A stretch of DNA of 64,000 nt from Streptomyces sp. DT2A-34 (GTDB lineage: Bacteria; Actinomycetota; Actinomycetes; Streptomycetales; Streptomycetaceae). Positions 17,328 through 26,765 of the stretch are shown one piece after another (the first letter of the stretch is position 1; each line of letters begins with the position of its first letter). The translations under genes were made by a program, and so were the position numbers. The notes under the pieces are model-generated. The model ran no database searches. It was not told the DNA's origin and was given only the letters and a program-made list of their open reading frames with translations. The DNA is taken from contig NZ_JASTWJ010000001.1 of NCBI RefSeq assembly GCF_030499515.1, positions 5,622,001 to 5,686,000 on the forward strand, read 5' to 3'.

Positions 17328-18005
17328 CTACCGATCCCGCCCGCAGGCGTATGCCAACGGCGAGATCAACTCCTCCGCATCCGGCAACCACCGATTAGCC
17401 GGCGTAGGCCGACAGGCCCACTGCACAGCCCCCCGAGACCCGAACCGCGTAGGAGGCCCGGCGACATACGCCCCCTCCCCGAGCGCGACCATGTCCAGCG
17501 ACCCGATCGACCAGCCCAACTTGCGTACCAGCTCGGGAACCTTCACCGACGCACCCGGCAACACGAAGAAGTGCATCCGCCGATCGGGCGCCAACGTCAC
17601 CGGCCCCAGCGTCAGTTCCATCCGCTCCATACGGGCCAGGGCGAGAAACCCCGCGGTCTCCGGGACGGAAATCGCGTCGAAGGTCCGTCCCGTCGGCAGC
17701 AGGATCGACGCGTTCGGCTGCTTCTGCCACATCCGTCGCGCGACCGTCGCGCTTCCCGTCGCCTGCGTCGCCCAGTCGGGGCGTGCGGCGTGCGCGCCGG
17801 GCGCGGGGCACGCGGTGTCGCCGCAGGAGCACACCTGCACGCCCTCGACGGCTTCCAGCCAGGTCCCCGGGAACACGTCCCAGTGGCGCTCCTCGGCATA
17901 GCGAACGGCGGTCTCCAGCAGCGTTTCGCCGCGCTGCTTGGGAATCTGTGCGGCTTCGGTGGCCGGGATCGTCTCTTCCACGCTGAACACAACTCCCGCA
18001 CCCAC
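17328..18005 (-). CDS. Bifunctional DNA primase/polymerase N-terminal (prim-pol-like) domain protein
   Basis: This is a protein of about 225 residues. It opens with a predicted helix (LLETAVRYAEERHWDVFPGT) and then the motif CSCGDTACPAPGAHAARPDW. The latter is the Cys/His-containing N-terminal segment found in actinobacterial prim-pol-like proteins. The later part (LPTGRTFDAISVPETAGF, DRRMHFFVLPGA) matches the rest of that domain. No helicase or C-terminal primase domain follows, so it is a stand-alone module, which is common in Streptomyces chromosomes and of unknown role. The start may be GTG at 18005 or the GTG five codons in. The catalytic acidic pair expected of an active primase is not clear to me. 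Confidence 0.75.
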   Translation of the reverse strand: MGAGVVFSVEETIPATEAAQIPKQRGETLLETAVRYAEERHWDVFPGTWLEAVEGVQVCSCGDTACPAPGAHAARPDWATQATGSATVARRMWQKQPNASILLPTGRTFDAISVPETAGFLALARMERMELTLGPVTLAPDRRMHFFVLPGASVKVPELVRKLGWSIGSLDMVALGEGAYVAGPPTRFGSRGAVQWACRPTPANRWLPDAEELISPLAYACGRDR

Positions 18006-18311
18006 CTCGGGTTACGGCCGGAGCGCGCGCGGGGGAGGAGCATCGATTCCTCATCTGGGGCGCATGGGTGCACGTGTGGGGGCGCGTGGGAGGAACCGTG
18101 GGTCGAGCTGGGTAACCACCTGTGGGGTCGGCTTCCGCCTTTACCCCGGCAATCCTCGCAAGCCTCGCATTTTCGGTATGCCGACGGGGCATTGATCTTC
18201 ACGGCCGGAACCTTGCGGTGCACAAGCCAGTGCCCCCGCGCCGGATTTCGGTGGTGAAAGACACATCAACTCGGTGCGTGGGCAGGCACCGCAGCCACAG
18301 GGGGTACGCCA
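18006..18311. other. Divergent intergenic region
   Basis: These 306 bases separate the prim-pol-like gene (minus) from the HTH/TPR regulator (plus). An AT-richer patch around 18160-18215 (ATTTTCGGTATGCCGACGG) is the likely promoter zone. No gene or strong hairpin was seen. Confidence 0.4.
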
Positions 18312-19697
18312 ATGGCCGCCAGGCCTCTCGTCGCGCGACAGCCGAACGAACGGCTGCAGGCGCTCATCCAGGAAGCGGGCTGCTCGAACGCCGGGCTGGC
18401 CCGCCGGGTCAACATGTGCGGCGCCGAACACGGCCTCGATCTGCGCTACGACAAGACCTCCGTGGCCCGTTGGCTGCGCGGACAGCAGCCGCGGGGACGG
18501 GCGCCGGCGATCATCGCGGAGGCGCTCGGTCGCAAGCTGGGCCGTACGGTCACGATCGACGAGATCGGCATGGCCAACGGCAAGAATCTCGCGTCGGGCG
18601 TCGGTCTCCAGTTCTCGCCGACTGTACTGGGGGCCATCGAGCAGGTCTGCGAGCTGTGGCGCAGCGACGTCGGGCGGCGGGACTTCCTGTCCGGCTCCTC
18701 CGTCGCCGCGTCCGCGCTGGTCGAGCCCAGCCGCGACTGGCTGATCTCGTCGCCCGACTCGCAGGTTGCGCGCTCGGCGGGGCCGCGCGTGGGGCAGTCC
18801 GACGTGGCGGCCGTGCGGGCGATGACGCAGGCGCTCGTAGACCTTGATCACCAGTACGGCAGCGGGCATGTCCGCCCGGTCGTCGTGCACTACCTGAACA
18901 GTGTCGTCTCCGGGCTGCTGGCCGGGTCGTACCGGGAGGCGGTCGGGCGGGAACTCTTCGCCGCCGTCGCGCGGTTGACCGAGCTCGCCGGGTACATGGC
19001 GATCGACACCGGGCAGCCGGGGCTCGCCCAGCGGTACTACATCCAGGCGCTGCGGCTCGCGCAGGCGGCGGGAGACCGGGGCTACGGCGGTTATGTGCTG
19101 GCCGCCTCCATGAGCCACCTCGCCGCGCAGCTCGGGAACCCGCGTGAGATCGCGCAGTTGGCGCGGGCGGCGCAGGAGGGGGCGCGTGGGCGCGTGACCC
19201 CGCGCGCGGAGGCGATGTTCTACGCGGCCGAGGCGCGCGGGCATGCGTTGATGGGCGACGCGCGGGCCGCGCAGGTGGCGTCCGGACGGGCCGTGACCGC
19301 GCTGGAGACGGCCGACCCGGAGTCCGGGGACGACCCGGCGTGGATCGCGCACTTCGACGAGGCCTATCTCGCCGACGAGTTGGCGCACTGCCACCGCGAC
19401 CTCGGCCAGGCCGAGGCGGCGGCGCGACGCGCGGAGGAGTCGCTCGCCGGGCTCCCCGAGACGAAGGCGCGACGCCGGGCGATCGGCTATGTGCTGCTCG
19501 CCACAGCACAGGTCCAGCAGCGTGAGGTCGAACAGGCCTGCCACACCGGGCTGAAGGCCGTGGAACTCCTGGAGACCCTGCGTTCCAACCGGGGCGCCGA
19601 GTATCTGGAGGACTTCCAGCAGCGGCTGGAGCCGTACCGGGACGAGCCGGTGGTAAGGGACTTCGGGGCACGGCTGGATCTGCAGGCGGCGGCGTGA
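18312..19697 (+). CDS. HTH/TPR transcriptional regulator (NsdA-like layout)
   Basis: This 461-residue cytoplasmic regulator has an N-terminal atypical helix-turn-helix (ERLQALIQEAGCSNAGLARR, RYDKTSVARWLRG, about residues 13-55). A short linker reads GRRDFLSGSSVAASALVEP. About 280 residues of helical repeats follow (LAQRYYIQALRLAQAAG, ARRAEESLAGLPETKA), typical of TPR peptide- or protein-binding arrays. The layout resembles Streptomyces developmental/antibiotic regulators such as NsdA, but the sequence is only distantly alike. The ATG at 18312 follows GGGGGTACGCCA. It is divergent from the prim-pol-like gene. Confidence 0.85.
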   Translation: MAARPLVARQPNERLQALIQEAGCSNAGLARRVNMCGAEHGLDLRYDKTSVARWLRGQQPRGRAPAIIAEALGRKLGRTVTIDEIGMANGKNLASGVGLQFSPTVLGAIEQVCELWRSDVGRRDFLSGSSVAASALVEPSRDWLISSPDSQVARSAGPRVGQSDVAAVRAMTQALVDLDHQYGSGHVRPVVVHYLNSVVSGLLAGSYREAVGRELFAAVARLTELAGYMAIDTGQPGLAQRYYIQALRLAQAAGDRGYGGYVLAASMSHLAAQLGNPREIAQLARAAQEGARGRVTPRAEAMFYAAEARGHALMGDARAAQVASGRAVTALETADPESGDDPAWIAHFDEAYLADELAHCHRDLGQAEAAARRAEESLAGLPETKARRRAIGYVLLATAQVQQREVEQACHTGLKAVELLETLRSNRGAEYLEDFQQRLEPYRDEPVVRDFGARLDLQAAA

Positions 19698-19899
19698 AAC
19701 CACGGGGTGCGAGGGCGTGAACGGCAGGGAAACGAAGGCGATGGTGCGGGAAGGAGGGCGTATATAGCGGATGGGGGACCGGGACTGTTACGGCGGTCAC
19801 AGGGACGCAGGTCACGTCCCGGGCTGCGTAGCACGGGGATCGGCGGAGCCGGTAGCGTGAGCCGACGATTCACAAGGTCCCCCATTAGTAGGAGTCCCG

Positions 19900-21717
19900 G
19901 TGACGCAGAGTGGACAGGGTGAGGAGCCCTCGGCGCGGCCCGCGCGCGAAGGCATCGTGCTGCCCTCCGACGGTGGTGAGCCGCTGCTGCCGGGCATGAC
20001 GGGCGGGCAGGGCGGCCGGCCGACCTCGGTACCGGCCACGCCGCCGACCCAGCCCGCGCCTTCGGCACCGCCCGGCGGCCAGGCCTGGGGCACCCCCTGG
20101 GGACCCGACCAGAACCAGTACCAGCCCCCGACCCCGCCGCCGGCCGCGCCGGGCCAGGCCTGGGGAACGCCGCCCGGCCAGTCCTGGGGCGGGCAGGAGC
20201 AGCCGTACCAGTCGGCGCCGCCGGCCCAGTGGGGCGCGGCGCCGGACGCCGCCGCGGGTGCGCCGTCCCAACCGCTGCCGCCGGAGGGCGTGTCGTACGG
20301 CGGGGGCGCGCACTCTGCGCCGGGCACGCCGTCGTACGGCCATGGCGCCCCGGCCGGTTCACCGATGCCCGCGCCGCAGCAGCCGTACGGGGCGCCCGGC
20401 GGGAGCGCGCCGCTGCCGCCCGCCCGCGCCGAGGAGTACGGCTCCCCGGGCGCCGGCGCGCCCTTGCCGCCCGCCGCGCACAACGCCCCTGGCGCGCCCC
20501 TCCCGCACGCCGGTGCCGGTGCCGGTGGCTTCGGGGCACCGCTGCCTCCGGCCGACGAGGGCGCCACTCAGTACATACCGCCGGTCGGCGGCGCCCCCGC
20601 GGGCGCGGACGACCAGGCCACCCGTTACATACCGCCCGTCGCCGCGTTCCCCGCTCCCGCGGCCGCCGAGGGGGCGACGCAGTACATGCCGCCGGTGGGG
20701 CCGGGGGCGTTGCCGCCCGAGGTGGCCGGTGAGAGCACGCAGTTCCTGGGGCGCGTCCGGCAGGCAGGCGCCGCCGGTCCTCAGGGCGGTGCCGGACCGC
20801 TGCCGCCGGCTTCCGGGGCCGACGCCGAGGCCACGCAGTACATCCCGCCCGTGCCCGGACAGGCGGGCGGTCCGCCGCACGCCGGGGCGGAGCGGCAGCC
20901 GCTCTCCGACTTCGACAACCTCTTCCGCAGTGAGCCGGGCGGCGGCGAGCCCCCGGCCACCCAGCAGCTGCCGCGCTTCCAGCAGCCGCAACCGCAGCCG
21001 CAGGGCCGGCCCGAGACGGCGTACTTCCCGCCCGGCCCGAGCGGCGACGACGGCGGCCGGGGAGGCCGCGGTGGCGGTCGTACGGGCTTTCGGCTGCCGC
21101 TCATAGCCGCCGTCGGCGTCGGTATCGCCGTGCTCGGCATCGGCGCGGGCGCACTGCTCGCCGGTGGCGGCAAGGACGACGACAGCGGCGAGGACAACAC
21201 TCCCGTCTCCGCCACGGCTCCGGCGACCGAGGGCTCTCCCTCCCCGTCGGCCGATCCGGCCGAGGAGCAGGCGGTCGCCCTGGACAAGCTGCTGGCCGAC
21301 AGCGGCGACAGCCGTACCGCCGTGATCAACGCGGTGGCCGACGTGAAGTCCTGCGGCAACCTCGCCCAGGCCGCCACGGACCTGCGCGGCGCGGCCAAGC
21401 AGCGCAACCAGCTGGTCACCGACCTGTCCAAGCTCACCGTCGACCAGCTCCCGAACCACACCGCCCTGACGACCGCGCTGACCAAGGCGTGGCAGGCGTC
21501 GGCGTCCGCCGACAACCACTACGCGGCGTGGGCGGACCAGGTCGCCGCCAAGAAGAAGCAGCTCTGCAAGAAGGGCCAGGCCCAGGCCACCAACCAGACC
21601 CAGGCCGGCAACCGGGCCAGCGGCACCGCCAGCGCGCAGAAGAAGACGGCCGCGCAGCTGTGGAACTCGATCGCCGGGAAGTACGGCCTGACGCAGCGCC
21701 AGCCGACCCAGCTGTAG
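19900..21717 (+). CDS. Proline-rich single-pass membrane protein
   Basis: This 605-residue protein has about 390 N-terminal residues that are low-complexity Pro/Gly/Ala/Gln. They include five copies of an ATQYIPPV-like motif (residues about 222-320), which could be a phosphothreonine or binding-repeat region. One membrane helix follows (PLIAAVGVGIAVLGIGAGALL near residue 404). The extracellular part is a Ser/Pro linker and a conserved ~130-residue helical domain (DKLLADSGDSRTAVINAVAD; two cysteines) ending in GLTQRQPTQL. The GTG start at 19900 is preceded by AGGAGTCCC. The Thr-rich repeats fit Ser/Thr-kinase substrates in actinobacteria, but this is inference. Confidence 0.85.
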   Translation: MTQSGQGEEPSARPAREGIVLPSDGGEPLLPGMTGGQGGRPTSVPATPPTQPAPSAPPGGQAWGTPWGPDQNQYQPPTPPPAAPGQAWGTPPGQSWGGQEQPYQSAPPAQWGAAPDAAAGAPSQPLPPEGVSYGGGAHSAPGTPSYGHGAPAGSPMPAPQQPYGAPGGSAPLPPARAEEYGSPGAGAPLPPAAHNAPGAPLPHAGAGAGGFGAPLPPADEGATQYIPPVGGAPAGADDQATRYIPPVAAFPAPAAAEGATQYMPPVGPGALPPEVAGESTQFLGRVRQAGAAGPQGGAGPLPPASGADAEATQYIPPVPGQAGGPPHAGAERQPLSDFDNLFRSEPGGGEPPATQQLPRFQQPQPQPQGRPETAYFPPGPSGDDGGRGGRGGGRTGFRLPLIAAVGVGIAVLGIGAGALLAGGGKDDDSGEDNTPVSATAPATEGSPSPSADPAEEQAVALDKLLADSGDSRTAVINAVADVKSCGNLAQAATDLRGAAKQRNQLVTDLSKLTVDQLPNHTALTTALTKAWQASASADNHYAAWADQVAAKKKQLCKKGQAQATNQTQAGNRASGTASAQKKTAAQLWNSIAGKYGLTQRQPTQL

Positions 21718-21731
21718 TCGGGGCCGGGCGG

Positions 21732-23042
21732 TCAGTTCACGTCGGCGCTCTGCAGCGTCTTCGTCACGTCGGTGAAGCCCTTGCGGGCCGCCACCAGCCG
21801 CCCGTCCCGCACCACCTGGAGGGTCACCTCGCGGTTGACCAGCCGGGGGAAGCCGACGGCGGCCAGGACGTCCTGGAACTTCCACTGCAGGGTCGGTGTG
21901 AGGCCGCCCGTGGAGACCTTCAGGCCCTCGTTCAGAGCCTCCCGCACGGAAGTGGCGGTCACCTCGTCGTCGCCCAGCGACTCGACGACCTTCTTGAACA
22001 CCGTGTACGCGATCCATGTGGTCTGCACGCCGGCGTCCGCAGGGTCGATGCGGTTGTCGCCGAAGGCCTGCTCGCTGATCACCTTCTTCATCGCGTCCCA
22101 GCGCGGATCGCTCGCGACCGGGTACCAGCCGGTGATGTACGACCCCTCGTAGGGCCCCGACGTCCCGCCGCCCGCGTTGATCACGGTCTGGTCGGCGCTG
22201 CCGAGGACGGTGGCGGTGCGCACGTCGGGATAGTCCTGGCGGGAGCGCCGGAAGGAGTCCATGAAGGTGGTGGTGCGGTCGCCGAGCGCGGGCACCACAC
22301 AGCCGGTCTCCGTCGGGTCGTCGGTGGAGTACTCGAGCGCCCGCGTCGACTGGCTGCCGTACTCCGTGGCGTCCTCCTCGGCCAGCTGGTCGGCCGCGGC
22401 CGGGTGCCCGCCCGCCTTCAGGCCCGAGTTGAGCAGGGGCGGCAGCTCGTCGCCGGCGATGTTGTCGGGGCGTACCAGCGCGACGGGGCCGCAGGTGCGG
22501 GCCAGTTCCTTGCCGAGGCCCGCCAGGAGGGTGGGCTGGCCGCCGTTCACGGGGTAGGACAGCGGGCTGGTGAACTCGGCGTTGGTGACACCGTAGCCGC
22601 CTATGTAGGGGATGCCGGCGCCCTCCAGCGAGGGCAGGAAGGTGTCGCCGTACTGGCTGTAGGAGCCGATGACCGCGACGACGTTCTCCTCGACGGCGCG
22701 GTCGGCGCACTTCGCCGCGGACACGCTGTCGTTGTGGTCGTTGCAGGTGAGGACCTTCAGCTCGCGGCCGCCGAGGCCGCCGTGGGCGTTGACCCAGCGG
22801 GCGTACGCCTGTGCGAAGGCCGGTATGCCGGGCTTGTTGGTCGCCTTGGTGTTCTCCGGCGCCCAGGTCATGACGGTGATCGTGTCGTCCCCGGAACTCC
22901 CCGCGGTACCGGGGACGACCCCGCATCCGGCGGCGAGCGACGCACACGCCACCAGTGCCGCCGCCGTGCGAGCGGCTGCTCTGACGGGCGGGTTGGTGAT
23001 CATGGGGAGGACGGTGCTGCGGGTGCGTCGCCTGCCGGTCAT
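21732..23042 (-). CDS. Solute-binding lipoprotein, branched-chain amino acid type (Peripla_BP_6)
   Basis: This is a lipoprotein of about 436 residues. The basic n-region (MTGRRRTRS), hydrophobic segment (AARTAAALVACASLAAGC) and lipobox L-A-A-G-C place it on the outer face of the membrane. The mature part is a type-I periplasmic-binding fold: ITVMTWAPENTKAT, a helix with FAQAYARWVNAHGGLGGRE, VVAVIGSYSQYG and YIGGYGVTNAEF. No permease or ATPase gene is adjacent, so it may serve a distant transporter or act as a sensor. The start could be 23042 (used), 23003 or a GTG upstream. Confidence 0.88.
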   Translation of the reverse strand: MTGRRRTRSTVLPMITNPPVRAAARTAAALVACASLAAGCGVVPGTAGSSGDDTITVMTWAPENTKATNKPGIPAFAQAYARWVNAHGGLGGRELKVLTCNDHNDSVSAAKCADRAVEENVVAVIGSYSQYGDTFLPSLEGAGIPYIGGYGVTNAEFTSPLSYPVNGGQPTLLAGLGKELARTCGPVALVRPDNIAGDELPPLLNSGLKAGGHPAAADQLAEEDATEYGSQSTRALEYSTDDPTETGCVVPALGDRTTTFMDSFRRSRQDYPDVRTATVLGSADQTVINAGGGTSGPYEGSYITGWYPVASDPRWDAMKKVISEQAFGDNRIDPADAGVQTTWIAYTVFKKVVESLGDDEVTATSVREALNEGLKVSTGGLTPTLQWKFQDVLAAVGFPRLVNREVTLQVVRDGRLVAARKGFTDVTKTLQSADVN

Positions 23043-23159
23043 GCTTCCGCACGATTCCGCCACACAACAAACCATGGCGCGACCCTTGGCTATCACATGG
23101 TGACGAGAAGGTGAATTACGGGGGTTGGTGGGCCGCGTGTGACGGGGAACGTACGATCG

Positions 23160-23660
23160 ATGACCGTGCAAGGTTCGGAGAACTCTTCCCGTCGCGGCCG
23201 TCGCTCCTCCACCATGGGCGGCATGCCACAGAACGACATGCCGTGGTGGCGCTGGCGCAGCAATGTGCGCTCCGCGCTGCACATGCTCTCCGACCCGGTG
23301 TTCCAGCGAGACATCTGGCTGGCCGGCGTCGACGGATACGGCGACGTCACCGACGCCGTGTACCGCCTGGTCGAGGACACCTGGCTGGACAACTGGTCCG
23401 CCGAGAAGTACGTCGGCACGATCTTCCGGGACTCGCAGGAGGCGGCGCTCGTCGACACCGCCGTGCTGCGCGTGCTGCGGATCATGCACCAGGTCGGCCC
23501 GGACGCCCCGGTCTCCGCGTACGTCGAGAACCAGGGCTGGCCGGAGGCGGTGCGGGCGGCGCGGGACGCGCACGTCCGGATGGCCATGGCCGACGGCGAG
23601 GACCCGGAGACCGCGCCGCGCACGCTCGAGGTGCTGCGGATCATGACGCGGTCCGCGTAA
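23160..23660 (+). CDS. Conserved hypothetical protein (SCO4402-like)
   Basis: This protein of about 166 residues is conserved in Streptomyces upstream of purU; I recall it as the SCO4402 family. It is rich in Trp and acidic residues, with WWRWRSNVRSALHMLSDPVF near residue 29, VYRLVEDTWLDNWSAEKYV near 63 and a C-terminal LEVLRIMTRSA. There is no signal peptide, membrane helix or catalytic motif. The start is 23160 (ATG); a GTG at 23139 is in frame. The purU start lies 47 nt downstream, so the two are probably cotranscribed. Confidence 0.85.
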   Translation: MTVQGSENSSRRGRRSSTMGGMPQNDMPWWRWRSNVRSALHMLSDPVFQRDIWLAGVDGYGDVTDAVYRLVEDTWLDNWSAEKYVGTIFRDSQEAALVDTAVLRVLRIMHQVGPDAPVSAYVENQGWPEAVRAARDAHVRMAMADGEDPETAPRTLEVLRIMTRSA

Positions 23661-23707
23661 CGGGACGACCGTCCACGGCGGGCCCCGGATATGGGACCCT
23701 GTGCTGC

Positions 23708-24589
23708 ATGAACGAGCAGTCCACCCGAGCCGCGGTCCCCGCCGAGCAGTACGTCCTCACCCTGTCCTGCCCCGACAAGCAGGGCATCGTGCACGCCGTG
23801 TCGAGCTACCTCTTCATGACCGGCTGCAACATCGAGGACAGTCAGCAGTTCGGTGACCACGACACGGGACTGTTCTTCATGCGCGTCCACTTCTCGGCGG
23901 AGGCGCCGGTGACGGTGGACAAGCTGCGGGCGAGCTTCGCGGCGATCGGGGACTCCTTCCAGATGGACTGGCAGATCCATCGGGCCGAGGAGAAGATGCG
24001 GGTCGTGCTGATGGTCAGCAAGTTCGGGCACTGCCTGAACGACCTGTTGTTCCGCGCCAGGATCGGGGCGCTTCCTGTGGAGATCGCCGCCGTGGTCTCC
24101 AACCACACCGACTTCGCCGAGCTTGTGGGGTCGTACGACATCCCCTTCCACCACATTCCGGTGACGAGGGACAACAAGGCCGAGGCGGAGGCCCAGCTGC
24201 TGGAGATCGTCCGGGAGCAGGGCGTGGAGCTGGTCGTCCTCGCGCGGTACATGCAGGTGCTCTCCGACGATCTGTGCAAGGCGCTCAGCGGGCGGATCAT
24301 CAACATCCACCACTCGTTCCTGCCGAGCTTCAAGGGCGCGAAGCCGTATCACCAGGCGCATACGCGGGGTGTGAAGCTGATCGGGGCGACGGCGCACTAT
24401 GTGACGGCGGACCTGGACGAGGGGCCGATCATCGAGCAGGAGGTCGAGCGGGTCGGGCATGGCGTCACGCCGGACCAGCTGGTCGCGATCGGGCGCGATG
24501 TGGAGTGCCAGGCGCTGGCTCGGGCGGTGAAGTGGCATGCCGAGCGGCGGATTCTGCTGAACGGGCGGCGGACGGTCGTTTTCGCCTAG
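23708..24589 (+). CDS. purU: Formyltetrahydrofolate deformylase
   Basis: This 293-residue enzyme hydrolyses 10-formyl-THF to formate and THF and balances one-carbon pools. It has an N-terminal ACT regulatory domain (LTLSCPDKQGIVHAVSSYL, residues about 16-85) and a formyl-transferase-fold domain. The catalytic Asn-His-Asp set is in NIHHSFLPSFKGAKPYHQA near residue 199 and in HYVTADLDEGPII near 228. ATG at 23708 is the start giving the ACT N-terminus. Repeat copy D follows directly after the stop. Confidence 0.95.
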   Translation: MNEQSTRAAVPAEQYVLTLSCPDKQGIVHAVSSYLFMTGCNIEDSQQFGDHDTGLFFMRVHFSAEAPVTVDKLRASFAAIGDSFQMDWQIHRAEEKMRVVLMVSKFGHCLNDLLFRARIGALPVEIAAVVSNHTDFAELVGSYDIPFHHIPVTRDNKAEAEAQLLEIVREQGVELVVLARYMQVLSDDLCKALSGRIINIHHSFLPSFKGAKPYHQAHTRGVKLIGATAHYVTADLDEGPIIEQEVERVGHGVTPDQLVAIGRDVECQALARAVKWHAERRILLNGRRTVVFA

Positions 24590-24614
24590 TAGCTCGGGTT
24601 CATCTGTTTCAGGG

Positions 24615-24662
24615 CGACTGCGGCTGGTTCGTGGTCGCTCGCGCAGTTCCCCGCGCCCCTGG
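24615..24662 (-). repeat. Streptomyces-type intergenic repeat, copy D1 (short subtype)
   Basis: Read on the minus strand it gives AGGGGCGCGGGGAACTGCGC and ACCACGAACCAGCCGCAG, the same subtype as copy E at 35203. It faces copy D2 head-on within the purU/anti-sigma gap. Confidence 0.7.
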
Positions 24663-24680
24663 AAGTACGTCCACTGCGCG

Positions 24681-24757
24681 CCCCTTCAGGGGCGCGGGTC
24701 TGTATCGATTTGCGGCTCCGCCGCGTGGGCGCGACCAGCCCACGACTACCCGCGGCC
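24681..24757 (+). repeat. Streptomyces-type intergenic repeat, copy D2 (long subtype)
   Basis: It starts with the small palindrome CCCCTTCAGGGG and continues GCGCGGGTCTGTATCGATTT, GCGGCTCCGCCGCGTGGGCG and CGACCAGCCCACGACTACCC. With D1 it forms a large imperfect palindrome between two convergent genes. Confidence 0.75.
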
Positions 24758-24780
24758 GCCCGCGAAACCGCCACCCATCC

Positions 24781-26184
24781 CTACATCCGGCTCAAGCTCG
24801 CCGCAGCGAACAGCACATCCCTGATCGCCTCCCGGTCACCCACCTGCCCTGCCGCAGCCTCCGCAGGAGACACGTGGCCCGCGGCCAGCCTGCAGAACTC
24901 CGCGCCGTCCAGCGCGACATGGGCCACCTCGTGCTCGGCGGAGCCCACCGCCGCCGGGGAGTCCAGGGGAATCAGCCACTCCCCACCACCCGACCCCTCG
25001 ATCTCCAGACGCAGGCTGCGGCCGGGCTCACCCGCAGGGACGAGGTGGCGGTGCGGGCCGGGTGACGGCGCCGCCAGGCCCGCGCGGCGGCGGGCCGCCA
25101 GGACCGTGGGGAGCATGCGGGCCGCCAGGTCGACCATGGGGTGCAGGTCACGCCCGGACGGCGGCTCGTACGGGTAGTCCACCGCCTCGGCGATGTCCTC
25201 GGCGTGCACCCAGCACTCGAAGGCGCGGTCCAGCATCGCGTCGCGCAGCGCCAGCTCGAAGTCGCCGTACGGGATGGACAGTTGGCCCGTGCCGCCGCCC
25301 GTGAAGGACACCGTGCGGACCAGGTCGTGGGTCTGCTCCCGCCAGGGGGCCCGCACGGCCCGCGTCGGCGGGAAGTGCGAGGCGCGCCAGTACGCCTCGG
25401 TGCGCGCGGACGGGGTCGGCCGGTCCGCGGCGACGTCGCCCAGCGGGTCCTGAAGGCCCAGCGCGATCGCCACCAGCCCGTCGACCGTCAGCAGATGGGC
25501 GATGACCCCGGCGACGGTCGTACGACGGCTCGTCGGCTCGTCCTTGCGGAACCACCGCAGCCGCACGGGCGCGTGCCACTCGGCGTCCCCGAAGTCCTGC
25601 AGCAGGGCGTCGAGGCGGGCCGTCTCGGCGTCGTACGGCGTCGCCCACTCGGGCACCGGGATGCGCGGCGGGCGCCGCTCCAGGCAGCCCTCCAAAACGC
25701 GGGCGCGCAGGGAGGGGTCCAGGTCGAGGGACTCGGCGGGGTGCAGCAGGCCCACGGCCTCGCGCAGCCGCCGCGCCTCGTCCGCGCAGGAGCCGCAGTC
25801 GCCGAGGTGCTCCTCGACGGCCGCCGTCTCCTCCGGCGAGCAGGCGGCCAGCGCCCACGCTCCGAGGAGCGACTTCAGGACACGGTGTTCGAGGACGAGC
25901 GGGGCCGGGCGCGGTGTCAGGTCGCCGAGGTCCTCCAGGGCGGGCAGGGCGCGTCCGGTGTCCTCGACGGAGGAGCGGGGGAGCGGTATGCGGGGCGGCT
26001 GGTCCGGGCTCGGCTCCGGGGTGGGGTGCTGGTCGTCGCCGTTGCCGCTGTTCATGCCGTCGGCTGCGCGGGTGGTGTCCGCGGAGCCGTTCTCCTCCTT
26101 GTCCCGGGCGTGCTTGTCCTGCTTCTGGCCCTGATCATGGTCATGGTCATGGTCCTCGTTGGGGAACCGCTCCGCCTCGTTCAC
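24781..26184 (-). CDS. Zinc-finger anti-sigma factor fused to mycothiol-dependent-isomerase-like domain
   Basis: This is a 467-residue protein. The first ~80 residues are disordered and charged (DHDHDHDQGQKQDKHARDKE). A ZAS-type zinc motif follows (HLGDCGSC, His-x3-Cys-x2-Cys, near residue 125) inside a helix (ACSPEETAAVEEHLGDC). The C-terminal ~280 residues resemble the DinB/MDMPI fold, with VAGVIAHLLTVDG and ECWVHAEDIAEAV supplying the His/Asp positions. The gene overlaps the sigma-factor gene by four nucleotides (GTGA), so it very likely encodes the cognate anti-sigma. The GTG start comes from that overlap. The extra domain could sense thiol or metal state; that is inference. Confidence 0.87.
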   Translation of the reverse strand: MNEAERFPNEDHDHDHDQGQKQDKHARDKEENGSADTTRAADGMNSGNGDDQHPTPEPSPDQPPRIPLPRSSVEDTGRALPALEDLGDLTPRPAPLVLEHRVLKSLLGAWALAACSPEETAAVEEHLGDCGSCADEARRLREAVGLLHPAESLDLDPSLRARVLEGCLERRPPRIPVPEWATPYDAETARLDALLQDFGDAEWHAPVRLRWFRKDEPTSRRTTVAGVIAHLLTVDGLVAIALGLQDPLGDVAADRPTPSARTEAYWRASHFPPTRAVRAPWREQTHDLVRTVSFTGGGTGQLSIPYGDFELALRDAMLDRAFECWVHAEDIAEAVDYPYEPPSGRDLHPMVDLAARMLPTVLAARRRAGLAAPSPGPHRHLVPAGEPGRSLRLEIEGSGGGEWLIPLDSPAAVGSAEHEVAHVALDGAEFCRLAAGHVSPAEAAAGQVGDREAIRDVLFAAASLSRM

Positions 26185-26765
26185 ACCGCACCCCCGTATC
26201 CCGGCGGTGCCCCCGGGGCGGCTCCCGCGTCGTGGGCCGTGGACAGCAGCTGCAGGCCCAGGCGGAGGCGGCGGCGGGCCTCGTCCTCGGTGACGCCGAG
26301 GTCGGCGGCGGTCTGCCGGTAGTCACGGCGCTGGAAGTAGGCCAGCTCCAGTGCGGCGCGCAGCGGGACGGGCATGGACTGGACGATGTAGTCGGCGCGG
26401 GCGGCGACCGAGGCGTGGCGCACCTTGCGCTCCAGCTCGTCGGTGGCGCCCCGGCCGGCCCGGACGAGGGCGGCGGTCTCGGTGTCGCGCAGCCGCTGCA
26501 CGGCGAGGCGGTGGGTCAGCGTGGCGACCCAGGAGCGCAGCGGGCCCTGCTTGGGGTCGTAGGTGTCCGGGTGCTCCCAGACGTACGCGAAGACGTCGCG
26601 GGTGACGCGGTCGGCGGCGTGTTCGTCGCCCAGCACGGTGTGGGCGAGGCCGTGCACGAGCGAGGCGAACCGGTCGTAGAGCTCGCCGAGGGCGGCCGCC
26701 TCGCCGCGGGCCAGGCGCTGCTGCATCTTGCGGTCCCAGCGGGGCGGTGCGTCCTTCTTCGCCAT
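26181..26765 (-). CDS. ECF-type RNA polymerase sigma factor
   Basis: This 194-residue sigma factor has region 2 (ALGELYDRFASLVHGLAH, VFAYVWEHPDTYDP, RSWVATLTHRLAVQRLR; about residues 26-95) and region 4 (PLRAALELAYFQRRDYRQTA, EARRRLRLGLQ; about residues 131-170). It has no region 1.1 or 3, as in ECF factors. The start at 26765 gives MAKKDAPPRWDRKM; the frame is open to 27011 but that part includes the promoter repeats. It is translationally coupled to the zinc anti-sigma gene downstream and divergent from a STAS gene, forming a partner-switching locus. Confidence 0.93.
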   Translation of the reverse strand: MAKKDAPPRWDRKMQQRLARGEAAALGELYDRFASLVHGLAHTVLGDEHAADRVTRDVFAYVWEHPDTYDPKQGPLRSWVATLTHRLAVQRLRDTETAALVRAGRGATDELERKVRHASVAARADYIVQSMPVPLRAALELAYFQRRDYRQTAADLGVTEDEARRRLRLGLQLLSTAHDAGAAPGAPPGYGGAV